From Marinihelvus fidelis (GTDB lineage: Bacteria > Pseudomonadota > Gammaproteobacteria > Xanthomonadales > SZUA-36), in contig NZ_VYXP01000006.1 in the NCBI RefSeq assembly GCF_008725655.1, positions 305,849 through 369,848 on the forward strand: a DNA stretch of 64,000 nt, given 5' to 3'. The first letter of the stretch is position 1. The number at the start of each line of letters is the position of its first letter. Positions 46,398-56,078 of the stretch are shown one piece after another. A program made the translations under genes and the position numbers. Under the pieces are notes generated by a model that had not been told where the DNA came from, did no database searches, and saw nothing but the letters and a program-made list of their open reading frames with translations.

Positions 46398-47903
46398 ATG
46401 ACCCGTATTCTCGCCATCGACCAGAGCACCTCGGCCACGAAGGCCCTGCTGTTTGATACCGATGGCCGCTGCCTGGACAAGGTCTCCCGTGACCACCGGC
46501 AGCACTACCCCCAGCCCGGCTGGGTCGAACATGATGCCGAAGAGATCTGGCAGAACACGCTGGCGGTCAGCCGCGAGCTGCTGGACCGCAACGACGGCAT
46601 CGCCGGTGAACTGGCGGGTATCAGCATCACCAACCAGCGCGAAACGGTGGTCGTGTTTGAGCGCGGCAGCGGCAAGCCGCTGTGCCCGGCCATGGTCTGG
46701 CAGTGCCGGCGTGGCAACGACCTGTGCTCCATGCATGAAGCCGCCGGCGCCGGTGGCGAAGTCCGCGCACGCAGCGGCCTGTACCTGGACGCCTATTTTT
46801 CCGCCTCGAAGTTGCAATGGCTGGTGCGCAACCGCCCGGAACTGGCAGCGAAACTGGACAGCGGCGAAGCCCTGGTCGGCACCATCGACGCCTACCTGGT
46901 CTACCGCCTGACCGACGGCGCCGTGTTCGCCACCGACTCGACCAATGCCAGCCGCACCCTGCTGTACGACATCAACACGAGGGGCTGGAGCGAAACGCTC
47001 TGCACGCTGTGGCAAGTGCCCATGAAGGCGCTGCCGGAAGTGCGTGAAAGCGGCGCGCAATTCGGCGCGACCACGCTGGGCGGCGCGCTGCCAGAACCCT
47101 TGCCCATCGCCGGCATCATGGGCGACTCGCAGGCGGCCCTGTTCGCACACCGCTGCTTCCAGCCCGGCTCGGCCAAGGCCACTTTCGGCACCGGTTCCTC
47201 GGTGATGCTCAATATCGGCGACCAGCCCCTGAACCCCGGCAACGGCGTGGTCACCGCGCTGGCCTGGGAACTGGACGGCCAACCGACCTATGCCTTCGAA
47301 GGCATCATCATTCACTCGGCATCGACGCTCACCTGGCTGCGCGACCAGCTGGGTCTGCTGGACAATGTCGATGACGTCGAAGCACTGGCCGGCGAGATCG
47401 ACGACACCGGCGGCGTTTACCTGGTACCCGCGTTTTCCGGCCTGGGTTTTCCCTACTGGGCGCCGGAGGCCCGCGCGCTGATCACTGGCCTGTCCGGCTA
47501 CAGCGACCGCCGCCACGTGGCCCGGGCCGCGCTCGAGTCGATGGCCTACCAGTTGCACGATGTGCTGGCCGCCATGCAGGCCGAGTCCGGCGTCACCCTG
47601 GGCCGGCTGCACGCCGACGGCGGCCCGACGGCCAACCGCATGCTCATGCAGTTCACCGCAGACATCACCCGAACTGAACTGCAGGTGGCCCGCGCGCCGG
47701 ACTGCTCAGCCCTCGGCACCGCCCTGATGGGCATGCTGGGGCTGGGCATCCACTCATCACCCGAAGAACTCACGGCGTCCCCACCCGAAGACACCGTGCT
47801 CACCCCGTCGATGTCGGAAGCCGCCGCGCGGTTCCGGCTGGACGGCTGGCGCCAGGCCGTGGACCAGGCGCTGAAACATTCCCATCAACCTTCATCGTCA
47901 TAG
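46398..47903 (+). CDS. GlpK-like FGGY carbohydrate kinase (candidate apulose kinase)
   Basis: Cytoplasmic FGGY kinase of 501 residues. The phosphate-1 motif is [15 protein letters not shown], and the glycerol-kinase-like [30 protein letters not shown] follows. ATP-site stretches are [13 protein letters not shown] and [16 protein letters not shown]. It resembles glycerol kinase strongly, but it lies 5 bp after the split transketolase and before a ribose-type importer, with no glycerol genes nearby. That context points to a ketose such as D-apulose, phosphorylated at the position used by the transketolase. Glycerol or xylulose activity cannot be excluded by eye. Confidence 0.9.
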   Translation: MTRILAIDQSTSATKALLFDTDGRCLDKVSRDHRQHYPQPGWVEHDAEEIWQNTLAVSRELLDRNDGIAGELAGISITNQRETVVVFERGSGKPLCPAMVWQCRRGNDLCSMHEAAGAGGEVRARSGLYLDAYFSASKLQWLVRNRPELAAKLDSGEALVGTIDAYLVYRLTDGAVFATDSTNASRTLLYDINTRGWSETLCTLWQVPMKALPEVRESGAQFGATTLGGALPEPLPIAGIMGDSQAALFAHRCFQPGSAKATFGTGSSVMLNIGDQPLNPGNGVVTALAWELDGQPTYAFEGIIIHSASTLTWLRDQLGLLDNVDDVEALAGEIDDTGGVYLVPAFSGLGFPYWAPEARALITGLSGYSDRRHVARAALESMAYQLHDVLAAMQAESGVTLGRLHADGGPTANRMLMQFTADITRTELQVARAPDCSALGTALMGMLGLGIHSSPEELTASPPEDTVLTPSMSEAAARFRLDGWRQAVDQALKHSHQPSSS

Positions 47904-47911
47904 GCTCAGAC

Positions 47912-48895
47912 ATGAACACCCGAAATCGATTTTCCCTGCTGCCATTGCTCGCATTGATGCTGGCCACACTGGTGGCCTGCTCCGGTGAGAGCGGTGACCC
48001 GTCAACCGCCTCGGCGCCGGCCGAACCCACCGGCCCAAAAAAAGTCGCCGTGGTGGTCTCGACACTGAACAACCCCTGGTTCGTGGTGCTGGCCGAGGCC
48101 GCCCGCGACCGCGCCCGCGAACTGGGCTATGAAGCCACGATCTTCGACTCGCAGAACGACCCGGCCAAGGAAGCCAGCCATTACGAGAACATCCTGGCTT
48201 CCGGCTACAGCGCCATCCTGTTCAACCCCACCGATGCCGACGGTTCCGTGGCCAACGTGCGCCGCGCGAAGGCCGCCGATATCCCGGTGTTCTGCATCGA
48301 CCGCGAGATTAACGCCACCGACGCCGCAATCACGCAAATCATCTCCGACAACTACTCCGGCGCCGTCGACATCGGCCGGCACTTCGTCGAGACCGTGGGC
48401 CGCGAAGGAAAATACGTCGAACTGCTGGGCCTGGTGGGCGACAACAACACCTGGAACCGCTCCAAGGGCTTCCACAGCGTGGTCGACCGCTTTCCGGGCC
48501 TGGAAATGGTCGCGCAGCAGAGCGCTGACTTCGACCGCGCCAAGGCGCTGGACGTGATGGAGTCCATCATGCAGTCGAACCCGGACATCGACGCCGTGTT
48601 CGCCGGCAACGACGCCATGGCCATGGGCGCCTACCAGGCGCTGGTCGCCGCGGGCAAGGCGGGCCAGGTCAAGGTGTTTGGTTTTGACGGCGCCGACGAC
48701 GTGGTCCGACTGATCGCCGAGGGCGGCATCACCGCCACCGGCATGCAATTCCCCAAGGTCATGGCCCGGCGCGCCGCCGAATCGGCCGACGAGTACCTGG
48801 GTGGCAAACGTGACTTCCCGCAGAAGACCCCGGTGGCCGTGGAACTGGTGACGGCGGAGAACGTCGACCAGTACGGCGACTTCGGCCGCCAGTAA
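47912..48895 (+). CDS. Ribose-type ABC transporter substrate-binding lipoprotein
   Basis: Periplasmic sugar-binding protein of the type I (RbsB-like) family, 327 residues. The signal peptide ends in a lipobox (LVACS, Cys at about 24), so it is lipid-anchored, unusual for a Gram-negative RbsB. Peripla_BP_4 hallmarks include [38 protein letters not shown] and [15 protein letters not shown]. It is followed 4 bp later by the DUF2291 gene and then the ATPase and permease. The ligand is probably a free aldopentose such as D-apiose, inferred from the linked kinase and transketolase. Confidence 0.92.
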   Translation: MNTRNRFSLLPLLALMLATLVACSGESGDPSTASAPAEPTGPKKVAVVVSTLNNPWFVVLAEAARDRARELGYEATIFDSQNDPAKEASHYENILASGYSAILFNPTDADGSVANVRRAKAADIPVFCIDREINATDAAITQIISDNYSGAVDIGRHFVETVGREGKYVELLGLVGDNNTWNRSKGFHSVVDRFPGLEMVAQQSADFDRAKALDVMESIMQSNPDIDAVFAGNDAMAMGAYQALVAAGKAGQVKVFGFDGADDVVRLIAEGGITATGMQFPKVMARRAAESADEYLGGKRDFPQKTPVAVELVTAENVDQYGDFGRQ

Positions 48896-48899
48896 GCCC

Positions 48900-49556
48900 A
48901 TGACCCAGAGTGCTCCCAACCGGGTGCCGCGCCTGGCCTGGGGCGGTGCCCTTGCCGCCGGGCTGGCCGTGCTGATCTGGTTCGTGCCGCTGTTCCATGT
49001 GCTGCCGCTGGAAGAAACCCGGCAGCAGGCGCAGGCTGGCGCGTTCAATGCCGAGACGTTCGTCGACGAATTCTGGGCGGGCCCGCTGGCGACCGCGCTC
49101 GAAGACGCTGTGGATGCCGGCACCCTGCTTGATGAACTGGGCCGCGATTTTGCGGCCGCCGGCGAGCGCTACGGCCATCGCCTGGGACTGAGCAGCCGCA
49201 CCGCGTTCCTGGTCAGCGGCGAGGGCACCGTGGTCGACGCCGGCGAGTACCGGCTGGGCATCAGCCTGGATGACGACGACACCCCGGAGGTGATCATCGA
49301 GGTCGGCCCGGTGTTCGGCAACGCCATCCGCGACGGTTCAGGGCAGCTGGACGTGAGCCGCTTCGCCAACGCGCAGGAGTTCAACGCCATTTCCGAGGCC
49401 ATCAACCGGCGCGTGGAAGCCGGGGCGATGGCGCAGCTCGAGGCCGGCGTCGCGCCGGGCCAGCGAATCCGTTTCACTGGCGGCACCGAGGTGGCCGACA
49501 GCGGTCAGGCGCCCGGTGAATTGCTGGTCGTCCCGGTGAACATCGAACTGCCATGA
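48900..49556 (+). CDS. DUF2291-family membrane-anchored protein linked to sugar ABC transporter
   Basis: 218-residue protein with one N-terminal membrane segment (about 15-34) and a periplasmic body. It matches the DUF2291 family, which recurs inside ribose-type sugar ABC transporter operons. The conserved motif region is DFAAAGERYGHRLG, and the C-terminal part has an OB-like beta pattern (RIRFTGG...LLVVPVNIEL). Its function is unknown; an accessory or assembly role for the importer is likely from context. The stop overlaps the ATPase ATG by 4 bp. Confidence 0.85.
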   Translation: MTQSAPNRVPRLAWGGALAAGLAVLIWFVPLFHVLPLEETRQQAQAGAFNAETFVDEFWAGPLATALEDAVDAGTLLDELGRDFAAAGERYGHRLGLSSRTAFLVSGEGTVVDAGEYRLGISLDDDDTPEVIIEVGPVFGNAIRDGSGQLDVSRFANAQEFNAISEAINRRVEAGAMAQLEAGVAPGQRIRFTGGTEVADSGQAPGELLVVPVNIELP

Positions 49557-51091
49557 CCGCCCCGGGCGACATCGTTCTGCAGGCCCAGGGCATTTCGAAG
49601 TCCTTCCCCGGCGTAAAGGCGCTGGATGACGTTGGCCTGACCCTGCGCAGCGGCCGCCTGACGGCCCTGCTGGGTGAAAACGGCGCCGGCAAGTCCACGC
49701 TGATGAACATCATCGCCGGCGTGCTGCGCCGCGATACCGGCACTATTCACCTGGGTGGCGAGCCGGTGGACTTCGGTAACCCGCGCGAGGCCAGCGAAGC
49801 TGGCATCACGATGATCTTCCAGGAACTGAACCTGGTCGCCAACCTGACCATCGCGCAGAACATCTTCCTGGGTCGCGAACCACTGACCCGCCTGGGCCTG
49901 ATCGACACCGCGAAAATGAATCGCGACGCTGCGGCCCTGCTGGAGACCCTGGACCTGGATGTGCCGCCCACCACGCCGGTCAGCCAGCTGCGCGTGGGCC
50001 AGCAGCAGGTGGTCGAGATCGCCAAGGCGCTGTCGACCAACGCCCGCGTGCTGATCATGGATGAGCCGACCTCGGCCATTACCGAGCACGAGATCGAGGT
50101 GCTGTTCGGCATCATCGACCGGCTCAAGCGCCAGGGCGTGGCGATTGCCTACATCACCCACAAGCTGGAAGAACTCACCCGCATCGGCGATGACGCCGTG
50201 GTCATGCGCGACGGCCGGCTGATCGACGCGGCGCCCCTGGCCGACCTGGACCGCGACGGCATTGTCCGAATGATGGTCGGGCGCGAGTCCCGCCAACCCG
50301 ACGCCCTGCCCCGGCCGACGCCGGGCGCCGAGGTGCTGCGCGCCGAGAACATCAGCCTGGGCAAACCCGGCGACCAGGGCCGGCGATTGTTGGACAGCGT
50401 GAGTTTCGATGTCCGCGAAGGCGAAGTGCTGGGCATTTTCGGCCTGATGGGCGCCGGCCGCACCGAGCTGCTGGAGACTGTCTTCGGCCTGCACCCGGGC
50501 CTGGGCGACGGCCAGCTGCTCGTCGATGGCGAGCCGGCCAGCGTGCGCTCCCCCGCCGATGCCATCGCCCATGGCCTGGCGCTGGGCCCCGAAGACCGCA
50601 AGCACGAGGGCCTGGTGCTGGGCATGAGCGTGGCCGACAACACCAGCCTGGCCAGCCTGCCCCGCTTCACCCGGCGCGGTTTTATCGACCGGCGCGCGGA
50701 ACTGGCCATGGTGGATGAGTCCAACCGCCGTTTCCGCGTCAAGACGCCGTCCAGCCACGAGATCATCCGCAACCTTTCCGGTGGTAACCAGCAGAAGGTG
50801 ATCCTGGGCAAGTGGCTGGCCACGCAGCCGCGCGTGCTGCTGCTGGATGAGCCGACTCGCGGAATCGACATCAACGCCAAGGAAGAGATTTACGCGCTGA
50901 TCAACGAGCTCAGCCATGCCGGTCTGGCGGTGATCGTCGTGTCGTCCGAACTACCCGAAGTCCTGGCCATCGCCGACCGCGTGATGGTGCTGTGCGAAGG
51001 CCGCAAGACCGCCGAGTTCAGCCGCGCGGAGGCCAACGAGGCCAACCTGATGAACGCGGCCCTGCCGACCACCATGGAATCGCTGCATTGA
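49553..51091 (+). CDS. Ribose-type ABC transporter ATP-binding protein (tandem ATPase)
   Basis: Cytoplasmic double ATPase of 512 residues of the RbsA/XylG class. The first nucleotide-binding domain has Walker A GENGAGKST, a signature-like VGQQQVVEIAKAL and Walker B VLIMDEPTSAI. The second has the degenerate Walker A GLMGAGRTEL, signature LSGGNQQKV and Walker B LLLDEPTRGID. Such asymmetry is normal for this class. Its ATG overlaps the DUF2291 stop and its TGA overlaps the permease TTG start, so three genes are translationally coupled. Confidence 0.96.
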   Translation: MTAPGDIVLQAQGISKSFPGVKALDDVGLTLRSGRLTALLGENGAGKSTLMNIIAGVLRRDTGTIHLGGEPVDFGNPREASEAGITMIFQELNLVANLTIAQNIFLGREPLTRLGLIDTAKMNRDAAALLETLDLDVPPTTPVSQLRVGQQQVVEIAKALSTNARVLIMDEPTSAITEHEIEVLFGIIDRLKRQGVAIAYITHKLEELTRIGDDAVVMRDGRLIDAAPLADLDRDGIVRMMVGRESRQPDALPRPTPGAEVLRAENISLGKPGDQGRRLLDSVSFDVREGEVLGIFGLMGAGRTELLETVFGLHPGLGDGQLLVDGEPASVRSPADAIAHGLALGPEDRKHEGLVLGMSVADNTSLASLPRFTRRGFIDRRAELAMVDESNRRFRVKTPSSHEIIRNLSGGNQQKVILGKWLATQPRVLLLDEPTRGIDINAKEEIYALINELSHAGLAVIVVSSELPEVLAIADRVMVLCEGRKTAEFSRAEANEANLMNAALPTTMESLH

Positions 51092-52074
51092 ATACCCCGA
51101 CCCTGTCCACACGCGACCTGCTCGCCAAGTCCCAGCCGCTGATCGCGCTTGTACTGATGATCATCGTCATGGCGCTGGCTTCCGACGCCTTCCTGACGCC
51201 CGAAAACGGCTGGAACATCCTGCGGCAGATTTCCGTCAACCTGTGCCTGTCGATCGGCATGACGCTGATCATCCTGTCGGGCGGCATCGACCTGTCTGGC
51301 GGCGCCATCCTGGCACTGGCCGGGGCCGTGGCCGCCGGGCTGATGAAAAACGGCATCGGCATCCCGGCGATCGATGTATTGCTGCAGTTCACGCTGGCCG
51401 GCGCGATCGTCGGCGCGGTTGTCGTCGGCATGGTACTGGGCTGGTTCAACGGCTTCGTCATCACGAAATTCCGAATCCCGCCATTTGTTGCCACGCTGGG
51501 CATGCTCAGCATCGCCCGTGGCCTGACCATGCTGTGGACGGGTGGTTTTCCGATCACCGGCCTGGGCGAGGGCTTTGGGTTTATCGGCACCGGCACGTTC
51601 ATGGGTATCCCGATGCCGGTATGGATCGCGTCGCTGCTGGTGACAGCGTTCGTGGTCATCACGAAGAAGACCCGTTTCGGCCGCCACCTGTATGCGGTCG
51701 GCGGCAATGAGCGCGCGGCGCTGCTCACCGGCCTGCGCGTCAACCGCGTCAAGATCTGGGTGTACACCCTGGGTGGCGCGCTGGCGGGCGTGGCCGGCGT
51801 GCTGGTCACGGCGCGCCTGGATTCCGCCCAGCCCAACGCCGGCATGGGCTACGAACTGGACGCCATCGCCGCGGTGGTCATCGGCGGCACCTCGCTGTCC
51901 GGTGGCCGCGGCTCGATCATGGGCACCGTGCTCGGCTGCCTGATCATCGGCGTTCTCAACAACGGCCTGTTCCTGCTGGATGTCTCACCGTTCTGGCAGC
52001 AGGTCATCAAGGGCATGGTCATTCTCATCGCCGTGGCGATCGACAAGGCCAGCCCGCGCAACCGGAGTGATTGA
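51088..52074 (+). CDS. Ribose-type ABC transporter permease
   Basis: Inner-membrane permease of the RbsC family (BPD_transp_2), 328 residues with about ten membrane segments. The conserved [22 protein letters not shown] and the loop [30 protein letters not shown] contact the ATPase. I chose the TTG at 51088 because it overlaps the ATPase stop (TTGA) and opens directly onto the N-terminal region; the open frame upstream is inside the ATPase gene. It completes the importer. Confidence 0.95.
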   Translation: MNTPTLSTRDLLAKSQPLIALVLMIIVMALASDAFLTPENGWNILRQISVNLCLSIGMTLIILSGGIDLSGGAILALAGAVAAGLMKNGIGIPAIDVLLQFTLAGAIVGAVVVGMVLGWFNGFVITKFRIPPFVATLGMLSIARGLTMLWTGGFPITGLGEGFGFIGTGTFMGIPMPVWIASLLVTAFVVITKKTRFGRHLYAVGGNERAALLTGLRVNRVKIWVYTLGGALAGVAGVLVTARLDSAQPNAGMGYELDAIAAVVIGGTSLSGGRGSIMGTVLGCLIIGVLNNGLFLLDVSPFWQQVIKGMVILIAVAIDKASPRNRSD

Positions 52075-52075
52075 T

Positions 52076-53500
52076 ATGACCCGATTCCTGCTCATCCTTT
52101 CACTGCTGGCCCTGGCCGGCACACCCGCACTCGCAGAAGCCCGCGAAGACAAACCGCGTGTGTTCGTGCTGACCGACATCGAGAACGAACCGGACGACGC
52201 CATGTCGATGGTCCGCTTCCTGGTCTACGCCAACCAGTGGGACGTGGAGGGCCTGGTCGCCACGACCTCCGTGCACCAGCCGGACCAGACCGCCGCCTGG
52301 CGCATCCGCGAAATTGTCGGCGCCTACGGCGAAGTGCGTGACAACCTGGAGAAACACGAGCCGGGCTTCCCCACCGCCAATCACCTGCTGTCGCTGATCC
52401 GCGAAGGCCGCCCCGACTACGGCATGAACGCCGTCGGCGAAGGCATGGACTCCAGCGGGTCAGACTTCCTGATCGAAGTGGTCGACCGCGACGACCCGCG
52501 CCCCGTCTGGGTGACCGTCTGGGGTGGCCCCAACGTGCTGGCGCAGGCGCTGTGGAAGGTCCGCGAGACCCGCAGCGAGGCGGAGCTGAACGAATTTGTC
52601 GCCAAGCTGCGCGTGTACACCATCTCCGACCAGGACGACAGCGGCCCCTGGCTGCGTAAAACGTTCCCGGACCTGTTCTATATCGCCAGCCCCGGCTTCC
52701 ATGCCGGCGGCGCGTACCACATGTCCACGTGGATCGGCATCGGCGGCGACAATTTCCACGGCCGCTTCGTCGGCGCCGATTTCGAGTTGGTCGACAACCC
52801 CTGGCTGGACGAGCACATCCGCAGCAAGGGCCCGCTGGGCGCGCAGTACCCACAGGTCGAGTACATGATGGAGGGCGACACGCCCAGTTACCTGAACCTG
52901 GTCGACAACGGCCTGAGCCACCCGGACCACCCGGACTGGGGCGGCTGGGGCGGCCGCTACGAGTTCTACACGCCGCGTTTTGAAAAGCGCCTGCTGGAAC
53001 CGGAAACACGGCCGTTCTGGTCGGACGCCCGCGACGAGGTCTTGGGCGTGGACGGCAAATGGCACACCGGCAACAAGGAAACCATCTGGCGCTGGCGCCA
53101 GGCCTACCAGAACGACTTCGTCGCGCGCATGGACTGGACCATTCAATCTCCTGAAGACGCCAACCACCCACCGGTGGCGAAACTCGACCACACCGACCGG
53201 CTGACCGCCAAACCCGGTGGCCGCGTTGAGCTGTCGGCCACCGCCTCCAGCGACCCGGATGGCGACGGTCTCTCGTACGCCTGGTTCCTGTACAAGGAAC
53301 CCGGCGAGTTCACCACCGGCACCGCGCGCACTGGCCAACCGCTCACCATCGACAACGCCGACCAGGCCAAGGCGGAATTCACGGTGCCCACGACACGTGT
53401 GCTCCGCAACGGCACCATGCACATCATCCTGGCCGTGACCGACAACGGCACGCCGGCCCTGACCCGCTACCAGCGCGTCATCGTCGATGTGCAGCCCTGA
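52076..53500 (+). CDS. DUF1593 (Sde182-like) secreted protein with nucleoside-hydrolase-like fold, copy 2
   Basis: 474-residue secreted paralogue of the protein at 27020, with a signal peptide (about 1-20, ending PALAEA). The DUF1593 domain (about 25-315) opens with [20 protein letters not shown], the nucleoside-hydrolase-like metal motif. It shares long blocks with copy 1, such as [19 protein letters not shown] and [11 protein letters not shown]. The C-terminal Ig-like domain contains [15 protein letters not shown]. It starts 1 bp after the permease stop, so its product and the importer are made together. That suggests it releases, or prepares, the imported sugar in the periplasm. Activity is not established. 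Confidence 0.86.
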   Translation: MTRFLLILSLLALAGTPALAEAREDKPRVFVLTDIENEPDDAMSMVRFLVYANQWDVEGLVATTSVHQPDQTAAWRIREIVGAYGEVRDNLEKHEPGFPTANHLLSLIREGRPDYGMNAVGEGMDSSGSDFLIEVVDRDDPRPVWVTVWGGPNVLAQALWKVRETRSEAELNEFVAKLRVYTISDQDDSGPWLRKTFPDLFYIASPGFHAGGAYHMSTWIGIGGDNFHGRFVGADFELVDNPWLDEHIRSKGPLGAQYPQVEYMMEGDTPSYLNLVDNGLSHPDHPDWGGWGGRYEFYTPRFEKRLLEPETRPFWSDARDEVLGVDGKWHTGNKETIWRWRQAYQNDFVARMDWTIQSPEDANHPPVAKLDHTDRLTAKPGGRVELSATASSDPDGDGLSYAWFLYKEPGEFTTGTARTGQPLTIDNADQAKAEFTVPTTRVLRNGTMHIILAVTDNGTPALTRYQRVIVDVQP

Positions 53501-53501
53501 C

Positions 53502-54191
53502 ATGTATCGCCAAAGCATCATTAGCCGGGTCATGCTGACCGCGCTGCTGGCCACGGCGTCCTGCGCCCTGGCCGCGGATTCGCCGCACACGCGCGCACTG
53601 CCCCCCGTCGAAGGCGGCATGAAGTCACCTCCCGCCGAACCGCTCGCGGTTGCTGAAAGCGATGTCAGGATCTGTGAAGCCGGCGAAAACTGGACCTCGC
53701 TGATCTCCCAGAACGGTATCGGCTGCGACGCCGCCTGCGCCAGCCAGGGCATGAGTTGCCGGCGCAGCTACCACGACGTAGCGGGTGAGTGCGAACCGCA
53801 GCCCTGGGAACTGGGTTGCGGCCAGCTCAGCGCCCAGAGCACGGATTTCTGCGCCTGCTCCAGTGAAACCTTTTTCCAGGGCAAGCTGTATTACGAGCAC
53901 CCACGCGACCGCGAAAAACCCGCGCTGGAAACCTGCCAGGCGGGCGATGGCTGGGCCACCATCGTCTTTCACGACAGCTCCGGCTGCGAGACCGCCTGCA
54001 AATCGGTCGGGCTGGTCTGCCACGCAGCCGCCGAGGACCTGGAACTGGAGTGCGGCCCGCAGGCCGACCCCGAATTCGTGCTGGCCTGCCATAACGACCT
54101 GGGCCACGCCAGCGACTTCTGTGCCTGCACGGCCGACGGCAGCGCCACTGGCCTGCCGGACAGCGTGCTGTCACCCTGGCGGCCATTCTGA
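53502..54191 (+). CDS. Secreted protein with a duplicated 8-cysteine domain
   Basis: 229-residue secreted protein that I do not recognise as any named family. A signal peptide (about 1-27) precedes a short Pro-rich linker. Two tandem units of about 65 residues follow (about residues 57-122 and 145-212). Each has eight cysteines in the shared pattern C-x-AG-x2-W ... GC-x2-AC-x-S-x-G-x2-C ... EC-x-P ... C ... S-DFCAC, enough for four disulfides per unit. It starts 1 bp after DUF1593 copy 2 and is followed 34 bp later by the PL1 pectate lyase. A binding or enzyme-tethering role for pectin is a guess. Confidence 0.85.
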   Translation: MYRQSIISRVMLTALLATASCALAADSPHTRALPPVEGGMKSPPAEPLAVAESDVRICEAGENWTSLISQNGIGCDAACASQGMSCRRSYHDVAGECEPQPWELGCGQLSAQSTDFCACSSETFFQGKLYYEHPRDREKPALETCQAGDGWATIVFHDSSGCETACKSVGLVCHAAAEDLELECGPQADPEFVLACHNDLGHASDFCACTADGSATGLPDSVLSPWRPF

Positions 54192-54225
54192 AAGTCACCC
54201 AGACCCGAATAACCGGAGGCCTTCG

Positions 54226-55653
54226 ATGAACCGCAATATCAACACATTACTGGGCGGTCTCCTGGCCCTGCTGGCACCGGGCGCTGGGGCCGATGACCGG
54301 ACACTGGCGTTTCCCACCGCGGAAGGCTACGGAAAGTACACGGTCGGCGGTCGTGGCGGCGAGGTCTATCACGTTACCCACCTGGGTGATAACGGCGAAG
54401 GCAGCCTGCGCGCTGCGGTCGAGGCCCGGGGACCCCGGACCGTCATTTTCCGCGTCTCCGGCACCATCGACCTGCAAAGCAGCCTGGAAATCAGCCATCC
54501 CTACATCACCATCGCCGGCCAGACCGCCCCGGGCGACGGCATCACCCTGAAGCGGCACCCGCTGGTGATCAGCGCTGACGAGGTCATCATCCGATATATC
54601 CGGGTCCGGCTCGGGGATGAGTCCGGTGGCGCCGAGGACGCCATATCCAGCCGCTACACCAATAACCTGATCCTGGATCATGTTTCGGCCAGCTGGTCAG
54701 TGGATGAAACGATGTCCATTTACCATGGCAGAAACCTGACCGTGCAATGGAGCATCATTTCAGAAAGCCTCTACGAATCGAACCATACCAAGGCCGTCGC
54801 CAACCACGGTTACGGTGGCATCTGGGGCTCGGACTACAGCACGTACCACCACAACCTCCTGGCCCATCACTCCAGCCGCAATCCCCGCTTTGCTTCGGGC
54901 TGCGGCAATACCGACTATCGCAACAACGTGATCTACAACTGGGGCTTCGAGGCCACCTATGGTGGCGAACAGCAGCAACCCAACAACGATGCGTTCCATC
55001 ATTGCAATATCAACATGGTGGCTAACTACCAGAAGGCCGGGCCCGCCACCCTGCCGGGCGACATCATGCATCGCATCACCGCACCCTGGTCCCGTGACGG
55101 GGCCAGCGATTACGGAAAATGGTACGTCGAAGGTAACGTCATCGAAGGCAACGACTGGGTCTCGGCCAACAACGTCCTGGGCGGCATCCAGCCGCAGGGT
55201 GGCGCCGAGTTCCTCGACGCACTGAGGCTTGATGAACCCTGGCCCGCCATGCCCATTAACCAGCAGAGCGCCGAGGCCGCATTCAAGGCGGTTCTCGACC
55301 GGGCCGGTGCCAGTGTCCCAAAACGCGATGCCGTGGACCTGCGCATTATCGAAGAGGTCAGGGGCGGCTTTGCGTCATTCGAGGGCCTGACCTACGAAAC
55401 GCATCACGCGGTGGCCGATCCGGAGAAGAACAGCGGCATCATCGATTCCCAGGACGACGTGGGAGGATGGCCGGTACTGCAATCGACACCCGCCCCTTCC
55501 GACCGCGATCGCGATGGCATGCCGGATGATTGGGAACGGGAGAATGGTCTTGATCCACGGGACGCCAGTGATCGAAACGAGATCACGGCTGGCGGCTACA
55601 CCCAACTGGAGAATTTTCTGAACAGTATCGCGGGGAATCGCGAAGTGCGCTGA
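54226..55653 (+). CDS. PL1-type pectate lyase, secreted
   Basis: Secreted right-handed beta-helix polysaccharide lyase of 475 residues with a signal peptide (about 1-22). The ATG at 54226 has a CGGAGG ribosome binding site. Conserved features are TVGGRGGEVYHVT, IAGQTAPGDGITLK, the calcium-site region LDHVSASWSVDE and the catalytic arginine segment HHSSRNPRFA. The C-terminal DRDRDGMPDDWERENGLDP is a dockerin-like or thrombospondin-type calcium repeat that often ends such enzymes. It would cleave polygalacturonan outside the inner membrane and closes the transketolase-importer operon. Confidence 0.9.
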   Translation: MNRNINTLLGGLLALLAPGAGADDRTLAFPTAEGYGKYTVGGRGGEVYHVTHLGDNGEGSLRAAVEARGPRTVIFRVSGTIDLQSSLEISHPYITIAGQTAPGDGITLKRHPLVISADEVIIRYIRVRLGDESGGAEDAISSRYTNNLILDHVSASWSVDETMSIYHGRNLTVQWSIISESLYESNHTKAVANHGYGGIWGSDYSTYHHNLLAHHSSRNPRFASGCGNTDYRNNVIYNWGFEATYGGEQQQPNNDAFHHCNINMVANYQKAGPATLPGDIMHRITAPWSRDGASDYGKWYVEGNVIEGNDWVSANNVLGGIQPQGGAEFLDALRLDEPWPAMPINQQSAEAAFKAVLDRAGASVPKRDAVDLRIIEEVRGGFASFEGLTYETHHAVADPEKNSGIIDSQDDVGGWPVLQSTPAPSDRDRDGMPDDWERENGLDPRDASDRNEITAGGYTQLENFLNSIAGNREVR

Positions 55654-56078
55654 TGGCTTCCGGTGTCATCACGAGGCGCACCCGGGCCGCATGGAAAGCC
55701 AGCAAGTGAATCGTATTTTGTCGTTATATACCGACATATCAATAACATACCTAACACAGCCATCACTACTCTTCGTTGACGTGTTGATTACCCACTCTTT
55801 CACTTGCAATCTCTTTCATATCTGCACAATTCCCAAACACGACGAGACGAATAATACAACTATCTGACGCTTTTTAGACTGTAAATATCTGTTTTATAAC
55901 TTTAATATTCAGTTTTTAAATAGTAAGTTTTCGTAAATTTAGTTCTTGACACCGGTGGTCAAGTAGTTAGTATGGATTAAGCGTGGATTAATCACGGTTG
56001 CCAAAAACCGAACTCACGCAGGAAATCTTGGCTCACCAAGGCTACTTAGACTCAACATAAAGCGATGGGGAAATCCAA
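55654..56078. other. 425-bp AT-rich intergenic region before the first TonB receptor
   Basis: No gene is seen. The sequence is far more AT-rich than its surroundings from about 55715 to 55960. It holds the likely receptor promoter and operator near 55946 and an 11-bp-period direct repeat of GGATTAA (55974-55980 and 55985-55991) just downstream. No clear terminator for the preceding PL1 operon was found. Confidence 0.7.
55946..55973 (+). promoter_or_regulatory. Promoter with embedded TGACACCGGT palindrome upstream of TonB receptor 1
   Basis: TTGACA (55946-55951) and TAGTAT (55968-55973) are spaced by 16 bp. The -35 lies in the imperfect palindrome TTGACACCGGTGGTCAA (55946-55962), which matches the TGACACCGGT core also found at two places before the second receptor. 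The layout suggests repression by a LacI-like regulator, since a central CG palindrome is typical of that family. No lacI-type gene is in the window. Confidence 0.6.

Noticed and set aside
46398..47903. Annotation as glycerol kinase GlpK
   Set aside because: Sequence resemblance is strong, but no glpF, glpD or glpR is nearby and the gene is embedded between a split transketolase and a ribose-type importer.
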